A stretch of 7,738 nt of DNA from Rhodoferax sp. (GTDB taxonomy: Bacteria; Pseudomonadota; Gammaproteobacteria; Burkholderiales; Burkholderiaceae_C), in assembly GCA_028711355.1 (NCBI GenBank), contig JAQTSL010000173.1, forward strand, positions 1-7,738, read 5' to 3'. Both the position numbers and the translations under genes were made by a program. Below the pieces are notes generated by a model. That model was not told where the DNA came from, ran no database searches, and was given only the letters and a program-made list of their open reading frames with translations. Below, in pieces: positions 1-5,707 of the stretch. The stretch's first letter is position 1. Each line of letters starts with the position of its first letter.

Positions 1-1421
1 GGAATCTGCTGTGGTTGCGCTTGTACCAGACTGAACATCGTCTCAAGATAGTCCGGAAAAGTCTTGGCAACGCACGCCGGGTGGTTGATACGCACCGGCA
101 ACCCGGCCGGGTTGAACGCCGCCAGTGAAAAACACATTGCCATGCGGTGGTCGTCGTAAGTGTTGATGCTGGCAGCGCGCCACTGGGACATGGCCCCCAC
201 GCTTGTCACTGCGTGTACTGCGCTGCCCCCCGAGGGGGCCGTCGCACCTTGGGGCGGCCCGGCGGTGCTCATTGTTGCCGGAGGTGTGATCTGGATAAAG
301 TCCGCACCTTCCACCACTGTCGCGCCGAGCTTGCGCAGCTCGCAGGCCATGGCGGCGATGCGGTCGGTTTCCTTGACGCGCCAACTGGCGATGTTGCGCA
401 GCGTGCTGGTGCCGTTGGCGTACAGCGCCAGCATAGCCAGCGTCATCGCGGCGTCAGGGATGTGGTTGCAGTCCAGGTCGATCGGGCGCAGCGGCCAGAC
501 CGTGCGTGAGACCTCCAGCCAGTTGGCACCAGACTTGATCTGCGCTCCCATCTGCTGTGCTGCCTCGACAAAGCGGATGTCGCCCTGGATTGAGGCCGCT
601 CCAACGCCGCTAACCTTTATGATTTTTTGCTCGTCAGCCCTTGCTCCTAGTGCGCCAATAGCTATGAAATAACTAGCTGATGAGGCGTCGGCTTCAACGT
701 GAATTTGGCCTGGCGAGCGCAACTGGCTGCGCGCTGGGATGGTAAAGCGCTGCCAGCCGTCGCGCTGCACCGGCACGTTAAAGCGCGCCAGCAGGTTCAA
801 CGTAATTTCAATATACGGCCGCGAGATCAACTCGCCCACAACTTCGATCACCACATCCTGTTTGGCCACGAGCGGTAGCGCCATCAACAGCGCGGTGAGA
901 AATTGACTGGAGATGTCGCCACGCACCCGAATTGGCTGGCCTAGCCGCAGTTGCGGTTGCCCGATGTGCAGCGGCGGGTAGCCCGGGTTTTCCAGGTAAT
1001 CGATCTGGCAGCCGAGTTGGCGCAAGGCATCGACCAGGTCACCGATCGGGCGTTCGTGCATCCGCGCAACGCCCCGCAATTCGTAGTCGCCACCCAGCAG
1101 CGCGAGCGCCGCTGTCAGCGGGCGGATGGCGGTACCTGCGTTGCCCATGAACAGCTTGGCCGAGGTCTGCCGGGGTCGCCCGGCCAGACCGTCAATGGTG
1201 ACGCTGTGGCCGACTTGCTGCACGCCGCAGCCCAAGGCCCGCAGCGCCACCAGCATGACGCGGGTGTCGTCCGAGTCCAGCAGGTCGTGCAGCACGGTCT
1301 GCCCCTGGCACAACGCCGCCAACAACAGCACGCGGTTGGAAATGCTCTTGGAGCCGGGCAGGGTGACGCTGCCGTGGGCCGACGTCAGTGGCGGGATGTC
1401 AAGGAAAGCGGTTTGGAACAT
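1..1421 (-). CDS. aroA: 3-phosphoshikimate 1-carboxyvinyltransferase (EPSP synthase), 3' end cut by window
   Basis: Joins shikimate-3-phosphate and phosphoenolpyruvate to form EPSP, the sixth step of the shikimate pathway, in the cytoplasm. I translated the frame codon by codon from the ATG at 1421 and it is open to position 1 (473 residues). Family motifs: PGSKSISNR (22-30, with PEP/S3P-binding Lys25 and Arg30), GNAGTAIRP (93-101, the class I glyphosate-sensitive pattern), DISSQ (169-173), IPDAAM with catalytic Asp323, WRVKETDR with Glu351 and Arg354, DDHR with His425/Arg426, and AKTFPDY with Lys453. Compared with remembered E. coli numbering (R344 to H385 is 41 residues), the same interval here is 71, so about 30 residues are inserted. 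Another roughly 8 are added between DISSQ and Asp323. The frame is intact and all catalytic residues are present, so the enzyme is probably active. It is last in the visible gene run, 120 nt after tyrA. No clear Shine-Dalgarno precedes the ATG. Confidence 0.96.
   Translation of the reverse strand, partial: MFQTAFLDIPPLTSAHGSVTLPGSKSISNRVLLLAALCQGQTVLHDLLDSDDTRVMLVALRALGCGVQQVGHSVTIDGLAGRPRQTSAKLFMGNAGTAIRPLTAALALLGGDYELRGVARMHERPIGDLVDALRQLGCQIDYLENPGYPPLHIGQPQLRLGQPIRVRGDISSQFLTALLMALPLVAKQDVVIEVVGELISRPYIEITLNLLARFNVPVQRDGWQRFTIPARSQLRSPGQIHVEADASSASYFIAIGALGARADEQKIIKVSGVGAASIQGDIRFVEAAQQMGAQIKSGANWLEVSRTVWPLRPIDLDCNHIPDAAMTLAMLALYANGTSTLRNIASWRVKETDRIAAMACELRKLGATVVEGADFIQITPPATMSTAGPPQGATAPSGGSAVHAVTSVGAMSQWRAASINTYDDHRMAMCFSLAAFNPAGLPVRINHPACVAKTFPDYLETMFSLVQAQPQQI
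191..270. repeat. GC-rich hairpin repeat inserted in frame inside aroA
   Basis: This stretch lies exactly where AroA has about 30 residues more than the E. coli enzyme, between the conserved ITPP and TYDDHR segments. It contains a perfect 6-bp inverted repeat, GCCCCC (225-230) and GGGGGC (234-239), around a 3-nt loop. GCCCC near 193-198 can also pair with GGGGC at 251-255. The encoded peptide is low-complexity (Ala, Gly, Ser, Pro, Thr, Val), unlike the rest of the enzyme. From memory it resembles a repeat scattered through Comamonadaceae genomes; I could not verify this. Boundaries are approximate. Confidence 0.6.
608..668. repeat. AT-rich in-frame patch in aroA, possible second dispersed repeat
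   Basis: Positions 611-670 hold 25 G/C out of 60 (42%), clearly below the flanking coding sequence. On the coding strand the patch carries CTA, AGG and ATA codons, which are rare in GC-rich beta-proteobacteria, plus a perfect ATAGCTAT palindrome at 658-665. It encodes the segment from SYFIAIGAL to IIKVSGVG, where AroA is a few residues longer than the E. coli enzyme. The pattern CATAGCTATT...AAGGGCT...AAAAATCAT resembles, by recollection only, another repeat common in comamonads. It may instead be ordinary divergence in a loop. Confidence 0.35.
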
Positions 1422-1444
1422 GCGTTAACGTGAAAGTAAGTGGT

Positions 1445-1500
1445 TGTCATGCCGGACCGGATCCGGCATCCATGGATTGCGGATCAAGTCCGCAATGACA
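1445..1500. repeat. Double-hairpin palindromic repeat between tyrA and aroA (REP/MITE-like)
   Basis: This is a 56-bp element with terminal inverted repeats TGTC (1445-1448) and GACA (1497-1500). Inside are two 8-bp perfect hairpins with 5-nt loops: ATGCCGGA/TCCGGCAT (1449-1456 with 1462-1469) and ATTGCGGA/TCCGCAAT (1476-1483 with 1489-1496). A central CCATGG palindrome (1470-1475) lies between them. The whole can fold as a cloverleaf-like cruciform or RNA. TGTCAT...CCATGG...ATGACA elements of this type are widespread dispersed repeats in Proteobacteria. It sits in the tyrA-aroA leader. There is no T-run after either hairpin on the minus strand, so a Rho-independent terminator is unlikely; it could pause or protect the transcript. 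Confidence 0.75.
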
Positions 1501-1538
1501 GATATCTTTCATACCTCGGCATCACTTTGCTGTCATTG
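1493..1538. repeat. 9-bp inverted repeat linking the palindromic element to the tyrA stop region
   Basis: CAATGACAG (1493-1501) is perfectly complementary to CTGTCATTG (1530-1538), with 28 nt between the arms. The left arm overlaps the end of the 56-bp palindromic element and the right arm ends 3 nt before the tyrA stop codon. The TGTCAT end sequence therefore occurs three times within 95 bp (1445, 1495 inverted, 1531). This suggests a composite or partly duplicated repeat, or a larger stem enclosing the spacer. Confidence 0.5.
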
Positions 1539-1541
1539 AGG

Positions 1542-2414
1542 CTAGGCGATCGCTGACATACGCCACTGCGCACGCGCGTTGCTGGCTTGGGTGATGAGCG
1601 CTTGCAGAGCGGCCTGATCAGCGCTTTGCATGGCGACCTCGAACATTTGCAACTGGTCACGCAACAGTTGACACTGCGCCAGCACCTCGGTGCGGTTGGA
1701 CAGCAAGATGTCGCGCCACACCGACGGGTCACTGGCCGCGATACGGGTGGCATCGCGAAAGCCAGGACCGGCCAAGGCTAAAAAGTTTTCCCCGTCTGAC
1801 TGACCACAGACCGCATTCATTTGTGCAAACGACAGCAAATGGGGCAGGTGGCTGACCGCAGCAAACGTGGTGTCGTGCGCCTGCGGCGTCATCTGCACGA
1901 CCCGGCTGCCCAGCGCACGCCAAATCTCGGCAGCGCGTTGCAAGTGATCGGCACGGGTGACTTCAGTCGGGGTCAGAATGACCTGACAGCCGCGGTACAA
2001 GTCGGCGTCGGCGTTGTCCACGCCGGCCAGCTCTTTGCCGGCGATCGGATGGGCCGGAACAAATGAGCTGACCATATCTTGCAGGCCGCGCCGGGCCGCC
2101 TGCACCACGTCATTTTTGGTAGAGCCCACGTCCATGATCAGCGTCTGCACCGTCACCATCGGCCGGATCGATTGGAAAGTGGCCTCAGACGACGCCACCG
2201 GCACCGCGATCAGCACGATGTCAGCGCCCGCGGCGGCCAGCAGCGCCGACGGCGCTTGGGCGTCGATCACGCCCAACTGGCGCGCCCGCTCGGTGGTGGC
2301 AGGTGACTTGCTGTAGCCAACCACGCGTTTGACCAAACCCGCCTTTTTGAGCGCCAGCGCAAACGAGCCGCCCATCAGGCCGCAGCCGATCAGACCCAGT
2401 TGTTCAAACATCAT
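1542..2414 (-). CDS. tyrA: Prephenate dehydrogenase (TyrA family)
   Basis: Oxidative decarboxylation of prephenate (possibly also arogenate) with NAD(P)+ toward tyrosine, in the cytoplasm. The 290-residue product starts with a Rossmann nucleotide-binding motif, GLIGCGLMGGS (7-17). It then shows DVGSTK (95-100), PAHPIAGKE (120-128), SHLPHLLS (188-195, catalytic-site histidines) and GPGFRDATRIA (216-226), all characteristic of TyrA dehydrogenases, followed by the helical C-terminal domain. There is no fused chorismate mutase domain; that activity is in the adjacent pheA. The frame is open upstream to 2456, but those 14 residues lie inside pheA and precede the Rossmann start, so I reject them. 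The ATG at 2414 overlaps the pheA TGA as ATGA, implying translational coupling. A GGTGGGG stretch (2417-2423) precedes it. A second ATG follows at 2411 and is equally possible. Prephenate versus arogenate specificity cannot be decided here. Confidence 0.94.
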   Translation of the reverse strand: MMFEQLGLIGCGLMGGSFALALKKAGLVKRVVGYSKSPATTERARQLGVIDAQAPSALLAAAGADIVLIAVPVASSEATFQSIRPMVTVQTLIMDVGSTKNDVVQAARRGLQDMVSSFVPAHPIAGKELAGVDNADADLYRGCQVILTPTEVTRADHLQRAAEIWRALGSRVVQMTPQAHDTTFAAVSHLPHLLSFAQMNAVCGQSDGENFLALAGPGFRDATRIAASDPSVWRDILLSNRTEVLAQCQLLRDQLQMFEVAMQSADQAALQALITQASNARAQWRMSAIA

Positions 2415-3493
2415 TGCCCCACCGGGTAGGTTCCCAGAACTTTGTAGAAAGCGCACAGGGCTTGCAGTTCGCCCAGCGCCGCAGTCACCTGAGGCTGCGA
2501 CGGATGTCCAGCCAGGTCAATGTAGAAGTAATACTCCCACTGGCCCGAGCGCGCCGGGCGCGACTCAAAGCGTGTCATCGACACGCCGTGTTTTTTGAGC
2601 GGCACCAGCAAGTCGTGCACCGCTCCGGGCCGATTGTTGACCGACACGATCAGGCTGGTGCAATCGTGTCCGGTGGCCGCCGGTGCGGCCATGATGTGCG
2701 GCAGGCAGATCACCGCAAAGCGGGTCCGGTTGAAGGCGTCGTCCTGGATTGCATAAGACGCTACATGCAGGCCAAATTCGCTGCCAGCGCGCTCACTGGC
2801 AATCGCCGCCCAGGCTGGGTTGGTGGCGGCTAGGCGCGCGCCTTCGGCGTTGCTCGGCGCGGCGCGGCGGTCGGCGTGCGGCAGGTGCGTGGTCAGCCAG
2901 TCCTGGCACTGCGCCAGCGCCTGCGGATGGGCATAGACCGCCTCGATGTCGTGCAGCGCGGGCTCCAGCCGCAGCAGGTTGTGACGCACCAAAAAACTGG
3001 TTTCGCCAATGATGTGCAGCGGCGAATTGAGCAACAGGTCAAGCGAGCGCGAGATCACGCCTTCAGACGAGTTTTCGATCGGCACCACGCCAAATTCGGC
3101 GCTGCCCGCAGCGGTGGCGCGAAACACCTCGTCGATGCTGACACACAAAACTCGCGCCATGCTGGCACCAAAAAATTGGATCGCGGCTTGCTCGCTGAAG
3201 GTGCCGGCTGGGCCGAGGAAGGCGACGCGTTGCGGTGCTTCCAGCGCACGGCAAGCCGACATGATTTCGCGCCAGATGACGCCGATGCTGAGTTGCTTGA
3301 GCGGCCCGGCGTTGAGCGTCTGCAAATTTGTGATGACCTGGTTTTCGCGGTCGGGGCGAAACACCGTGGAACCGTCGAGTTTTTTGATCTCGCCAACCTC
3401 GTGCGCCAGCGCTGCGCGGCGGTTCAGCAGTGCCAGCAGTTCCCGATCGACCGCGTCGATCTGGTCGCGTAATTCAGGCAGGGTCTTGGCCAT
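2411..3493 (-). CDS. pheA: Bifunctional chorismate mutase / prephenate dehydratase (P-protein)
   Basis: Converts chorismate to prephenate and then to phenylpyruvate, the committed route to phenylalanine. The 360 residues show three domains. An AroQ-type chorismate mutase spans about 1-88 (Arg9, Arg25/26, Lys37/38 and RPDRE at 46-50 line up with active-site positions of that fold). Prephenate dehydratase spans about 89-265, opening with FLGPAGTFSE (92-101) and closing with NRTRF (255-259), whose Thr-Arg-Phe is the catalytic motif. A C-terminal ACT regulatory domain spans about 278-357, with NRPGAVHDLL and ESRP (310-313) matching the phenylalanine-binding motifs, so feedback inhibition by phenylalanine is expected. 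Length is normal for P-proteins. The ATG at 3493 gives the usual LRDQIDAVD N-terminus, but I see no strong ribosome binding site. It follows serC after 59 nt and overlaps tyrA by 4 nt. No leader peptide or attenuator was seen in the short gap. Confidence 0.96.
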   Translation of the reverse strand: MAKTLPELRDQIDAVDRELLALLNRRAALAHEVGEIKKLDGSTVFRPDRENQVITNLQTLNAGPLKQLSIGVIWREIMSACRALEAPQRVAFLGPAGTFSEQAAIQFFGASMARVLCVSIDEVFRATAAGSAEFGVVPIENSSEGVISRSLDLLLNSPLHIIGETSFLVRHNLLRLEPALHDIEAVYAHPQALAQCQDWLTTHLPHADRRAAPSNAEGARLAATNPAWAAIASERAGSEFGLHVASYAIQDDAFNRTRFAVICLPHIMAAPAATGHDCTSLIVSVNNRPGAVHDLLVPLKKHGVSMTRFESRPARSGQWEYYFYIDLAGHPSQPQVTAALGELQALCAFYKVLGTYPVGQ

Positions 3494-3552
3494 GAGATGT
3501 CAGGAGGGTGAGGGATAAGGCTGGTTGCCGGTGATCGATGGCTGGGCGCAGC

Positions 3553-4644
3553 TCAACCGTTTTGCGCCTCGAAATCACGCAGATAAGTTATCAGCGCTTG
3601 CACACCCGCCAGCGGCATCGCGTTGTAGATGCTGGCGCGCATCCCACCGACCGACTTGTGACCTTTGAGTTGCAGCAGGCCGCGTGCACGGGCACCCGCC
3701 AAAAAAGCGTCGTTCAAACGTTCGTCGAGCAGGTAAAACGGCACATTCATGCGCGAGCGGCAGGTCTTGGCGACCCGGTTGACGTACAGCGCTGAGGTGT
3801 CGATGGCGTCATACAGCAGCGTGGCCTTGGCGATGTTGCACGCCTCAACTGCAGCGATGCCACCCTGGCGCTTGAGCCACTTGAACACCAGCCCAGCGAT
3901 GTACATCGAATAGGTGGGCGGCGTGTTGAACATCGACTGGTTGTCGGCCACGGTCTTGTAACTAAACGCGCTGGGGCAGATCGGCAGCGCGCGGTCAAGC
4001 AAGTCGTCGCGCACCACCACCAGCGTCAACCCGGCCGGGCCGAGGTTTTTTTGCGCGCCGCCAAAGGCCAGGCCGACGCGCGACCAGTCCACCGGGCGTG
4101 AGGCCACGTGCGATGAAAAGTCGATTACCAGTGGCGCGTCGCAACCCAACGCTTTCAGGTCGGGCAGCTCATGGTATTCCACACCGTTGATAGTCTCGTT
4201 GGAGCAGATATGTACGTAGGCGGGCTGGGTGCTGAGTTGCCAGCCAGCAGGGTCGGGCAGGGTGGTGAAGCCGCCGGCCTGGGTGTTGGCCGCCTCGTGA
4301 GAATTGCAATAGCGTTTGGCTTCGTCGGCGGATTTCTGGCTCCAACTGCCGGTAATAACAAAGTCTGCGACTTCGCCGCAGGACAGGTTGAGCGGCACGA
4401 TCGCGTTTTCGGCCAGGCCACCGCCTTGCATGAACAGCAGCTTGAAGTTAGACGGTACCGCCAGCAGCTCGCGCAGGTCGGCTTCGGCTTCTGCGTAAAT
4501 CTGACCAAATTCCTTGCCACGGTGGCTCATCTCCATGACGCCCATGCCGCTGCCGTGCCAGTCCAGCATTTCGGCAGCAGCCTGTGTCAGCACCGCTTCT
4601 GGCATGGCGGCCGGACCGGCAGAAAAATTGTAGGGGCGTGTCAT
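3553..4644 (-). CDS. serC: Phosphoserine aminotransferase
   Basis: PLP-dependent enzyme that transaminates 3-phosphohydroxypyruvate with glutamate to give phosphoserine; the same enzyme acts in pyridoxal phosphate synthesis. The 363-residue product begins YNFSAGPAAMP, the family hallmark. It has LFMQGGGLAENAIVP in the cofactor phosphate-binding loop, GSW with Trp101 stacking the PLP ring, IDFSSHVASRP before the active site, and GGAQKNLGPAG with the Schiff-base lysine at Lys199 (E. coli Lys198). C-terminal GHKSVGGMRASIYNAMP is also typical. An in-frame GTG directly precedes the chosen ATG at 4644 and would add one residue; the usual MTRPYNF start favours the ATG. The gene starts 26 nt after the upstream stop codon and ends 59 nt before pheA, so cotranscription is likely. 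No clear Shine-Dalgarno is visible. The serC-pheA-tyrA-aroA order is common in beta- and other proteobacteria. Confidence 0.96.
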   Translation of the reverse strand: MTRPYNFSAGPAAMPEAVLTQAAAEMLDWHGSGMGVMEMSHRGKEFGQIYAEAEADLRELLAVPSNFKLLFMQGGGLAENAIVPLNLSCGEVADFVITGSWSQKSADEAKRYCNSHEAANTQAGGFTTLPDPAGWQLSTQPAYVHICSNETINGVEYHELPDLKALGCDAPLVIDFSSHVASRPVDWSRVGLAFGGAQKNLGPAGLTLVVVRDDLLDRALPICPSAFSYKTVADNQSMFNTPPTYSMYIAGLVFKWLKRQGGIAAVEACNIAKATLLYDAIDTSALYVNRVAKTCRSRMNVPFYLLDERLNDAFLAGARARGLLQLKGHKSVGGMRASIYNAMPLAGVQALITYLRDFEAQNG

Positions 4645-4670
4645 CACATTGAAAGCAGATGTGCCCAGCG

Positions 4671-5705
4671 TCAGGGGCGAACTTGATATTGCAAAAGATA
4701 GACGTAGTTTTCGGTGTTCGGGCGTTGGCCCAAAATCACGAAGGGGCCTGCCACCGGTACGATGTGGATCACGGTGCCTTCAGGTTTCACCGCAAACATG
4801 GTCCAGTTGTCGTTGTTGAGCACCGCAAAGGTTTTGAGAACATCGCTGCGGATCCGAATGTCAACGGCTTGTCCGGCGCTGAGTTCGCCGCTGACTGGCG
4901 CTTGGTCAACATAAAAAGTGCCCGGCGGATGGTTGAAAGTTTTCGGCAAGGGGGTACGCAGGACCTGTTCCAACAAAGCTGGGTTGAAGGTGTTTAGCAG
5001 GGTGTTTGGCACATACGTCAAATGTTCAAATTCACGCAGGGTGGTGGTGCGGTTTTGAAATCGGTAGGTCGGATTTTCTGCAAAATGACTCAGGCTCAAT
5101 GTTGCTGGGTCGGTCAAGAAATAATTGGGTTCAAAGCGTTTGACAAAGCGCGCGCCGTCGTCATAGCCCGCGCCCCAGGTGGCATCGATCAGCCGCCACT
5201 GGCCGTTGATTTGCACTGCGTTCCAGGCGTGATTGGTTTTCAGGTAGGGTTCACCCGCCAGGTGACGCGAGTCTTTCACATAGCCATTGATGCGCAGCAC
5301 AGGTACCCCGGCCTGGTGCAGCATGGCACCGTAAAGCTCTGAGTAGCCTTCACAGGCACTGACCCGGTGCTGCAAAATATCGCCCGGGCGTTCGAAACTG
5401 GAACGATCGGCGTAGAAGGCTGCGACATCGTAGGCAATGCGGTCGGTGACCCAGCGGTAAACGGCACGCAGCTTTTCCTCGGGCTTGGTAAAACGGTCGG
5501 TCAGATAAGAGGTCAAGGCCGTCATGTCTTGCTCGACCGAGGCCGGTGCCGCCAGAGCATGGAGATCCACTTCACGCCAGCGCTGCGCATCGCCCGCCGC
5601 TGGAGTTTGCGCGTAGGCGCTGGCTACCAAACTAAAAATAAGCAGGCCCGCGCAAACGCCACGCTGGACGCTGGACTGCAGGCCACTTAACGTCAATAGT
5701 GCCAT
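4671..5705 (-). CDS. Exported transglutaminase-like (kyphoscoliosis peptidase-like) protein
   Basis: 344 residues with an N-terminal signal peptide: a hydrophobic stretch around 16-30, then ASAYA followed by Gln-Thr-Pro, giving a likely signal peptidase I cut after Ala32. The mature protein has a transglutaminase-like core with a complete Cys-His-Asp triad: Cys118 in SACEGYSELY, His159 in TNHAWNAVQ, Asp174 in WRLIDATWGAG. The following NYFLTDPATLSLSHF segment resembles the region after the catalytic domain in KY-type peptidases. The last 130 residues look like a beta-rich domain. I infer a periplasmic or secreted peptidase or crosslinking enzyme; the substrate is unknown. An in-frame GTG at 5711 overlaps the gyrA TGA. 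The ATG at 5705 is preferred because GAGG (5713-5716) lies 7 nt upstream. It sits between gyrA and serC, tightly packed with both, without an obvious pathway link. Confidence 0.85.
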   Translation of the reverse strand: MALLTLSGLQSSVQRGVCAGLLIFSLVASAYAQTPAAGDAQRWREVDLHALAAPASVEQDMTALTSYLTDRFTKPEEKLRAVYRWVTDRIAYDVAAFYADRSSFERPGDILQHRVSACEGYSELYGAMLHQAGVPVLRINGYVKDSRHLAGEPYLKTNHAWNAVQINGQWRLIDATWGAGYDDGARFVKRFEPNYFLTDPATLSLSHFAENPTYRFQNRTTTLREFEHLTYVPNTLLNTFNPALLEQVLRTPLPKTFNHPPGTFYVDQAPVSGELSAGQAVDIRIRSDVLKTFAVLNNDNWTMFAVKPEGTVIHIVPVAGPFVILGQRPNTENYVYLLQYQVRP

Positions 5706-5707
5706 TT

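Noticed and set aside
43..384. Possible frameshift or pseudogene state of aroA
   Set aside because: Codon-by-codon reading from 1421 to position 1 shows one open frame with every catalytic residue, so the extra sequences are in-frame insertions and not disruptions.
1445..1500. Rho-independent terminator between tyrA and aroA
   Set aside because: The hairpins are strong, but neither is followed by a T-run on the transcribed strand, and the symmetric two-hairpin layout fits a dispersed repeat better.
1447..1512. A 21-codon minus-strand open frame running through the palindromic element, from ATG at 1512
   Set aside because: The frame lies almost wholly in repeat sequence, its GAGG is only 1 nt from the ATG, and it has no recognisable product. 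No leader-peptide signature (runs of Phe or Tyr) is present.
2415..2456. N-terminal extension of tyrA by 14 residues to the first in-frame start
   Set aside because: The Rossmann motif begins at residue 7 from the ATG at 2414, as usual for TyrA, and the extension is the out-of-frame reading of the pheA 3' end.
4045..4051. A AAA AAC heptamer in the correct phase for -1 frameshifting in serC
   Set aside because: It encodes the universally conserved Gln-Lys-Asn of the PLP-lysine motif, and the long frame continues normally to the expected family length. Codon choice at a constrained motif explains it.
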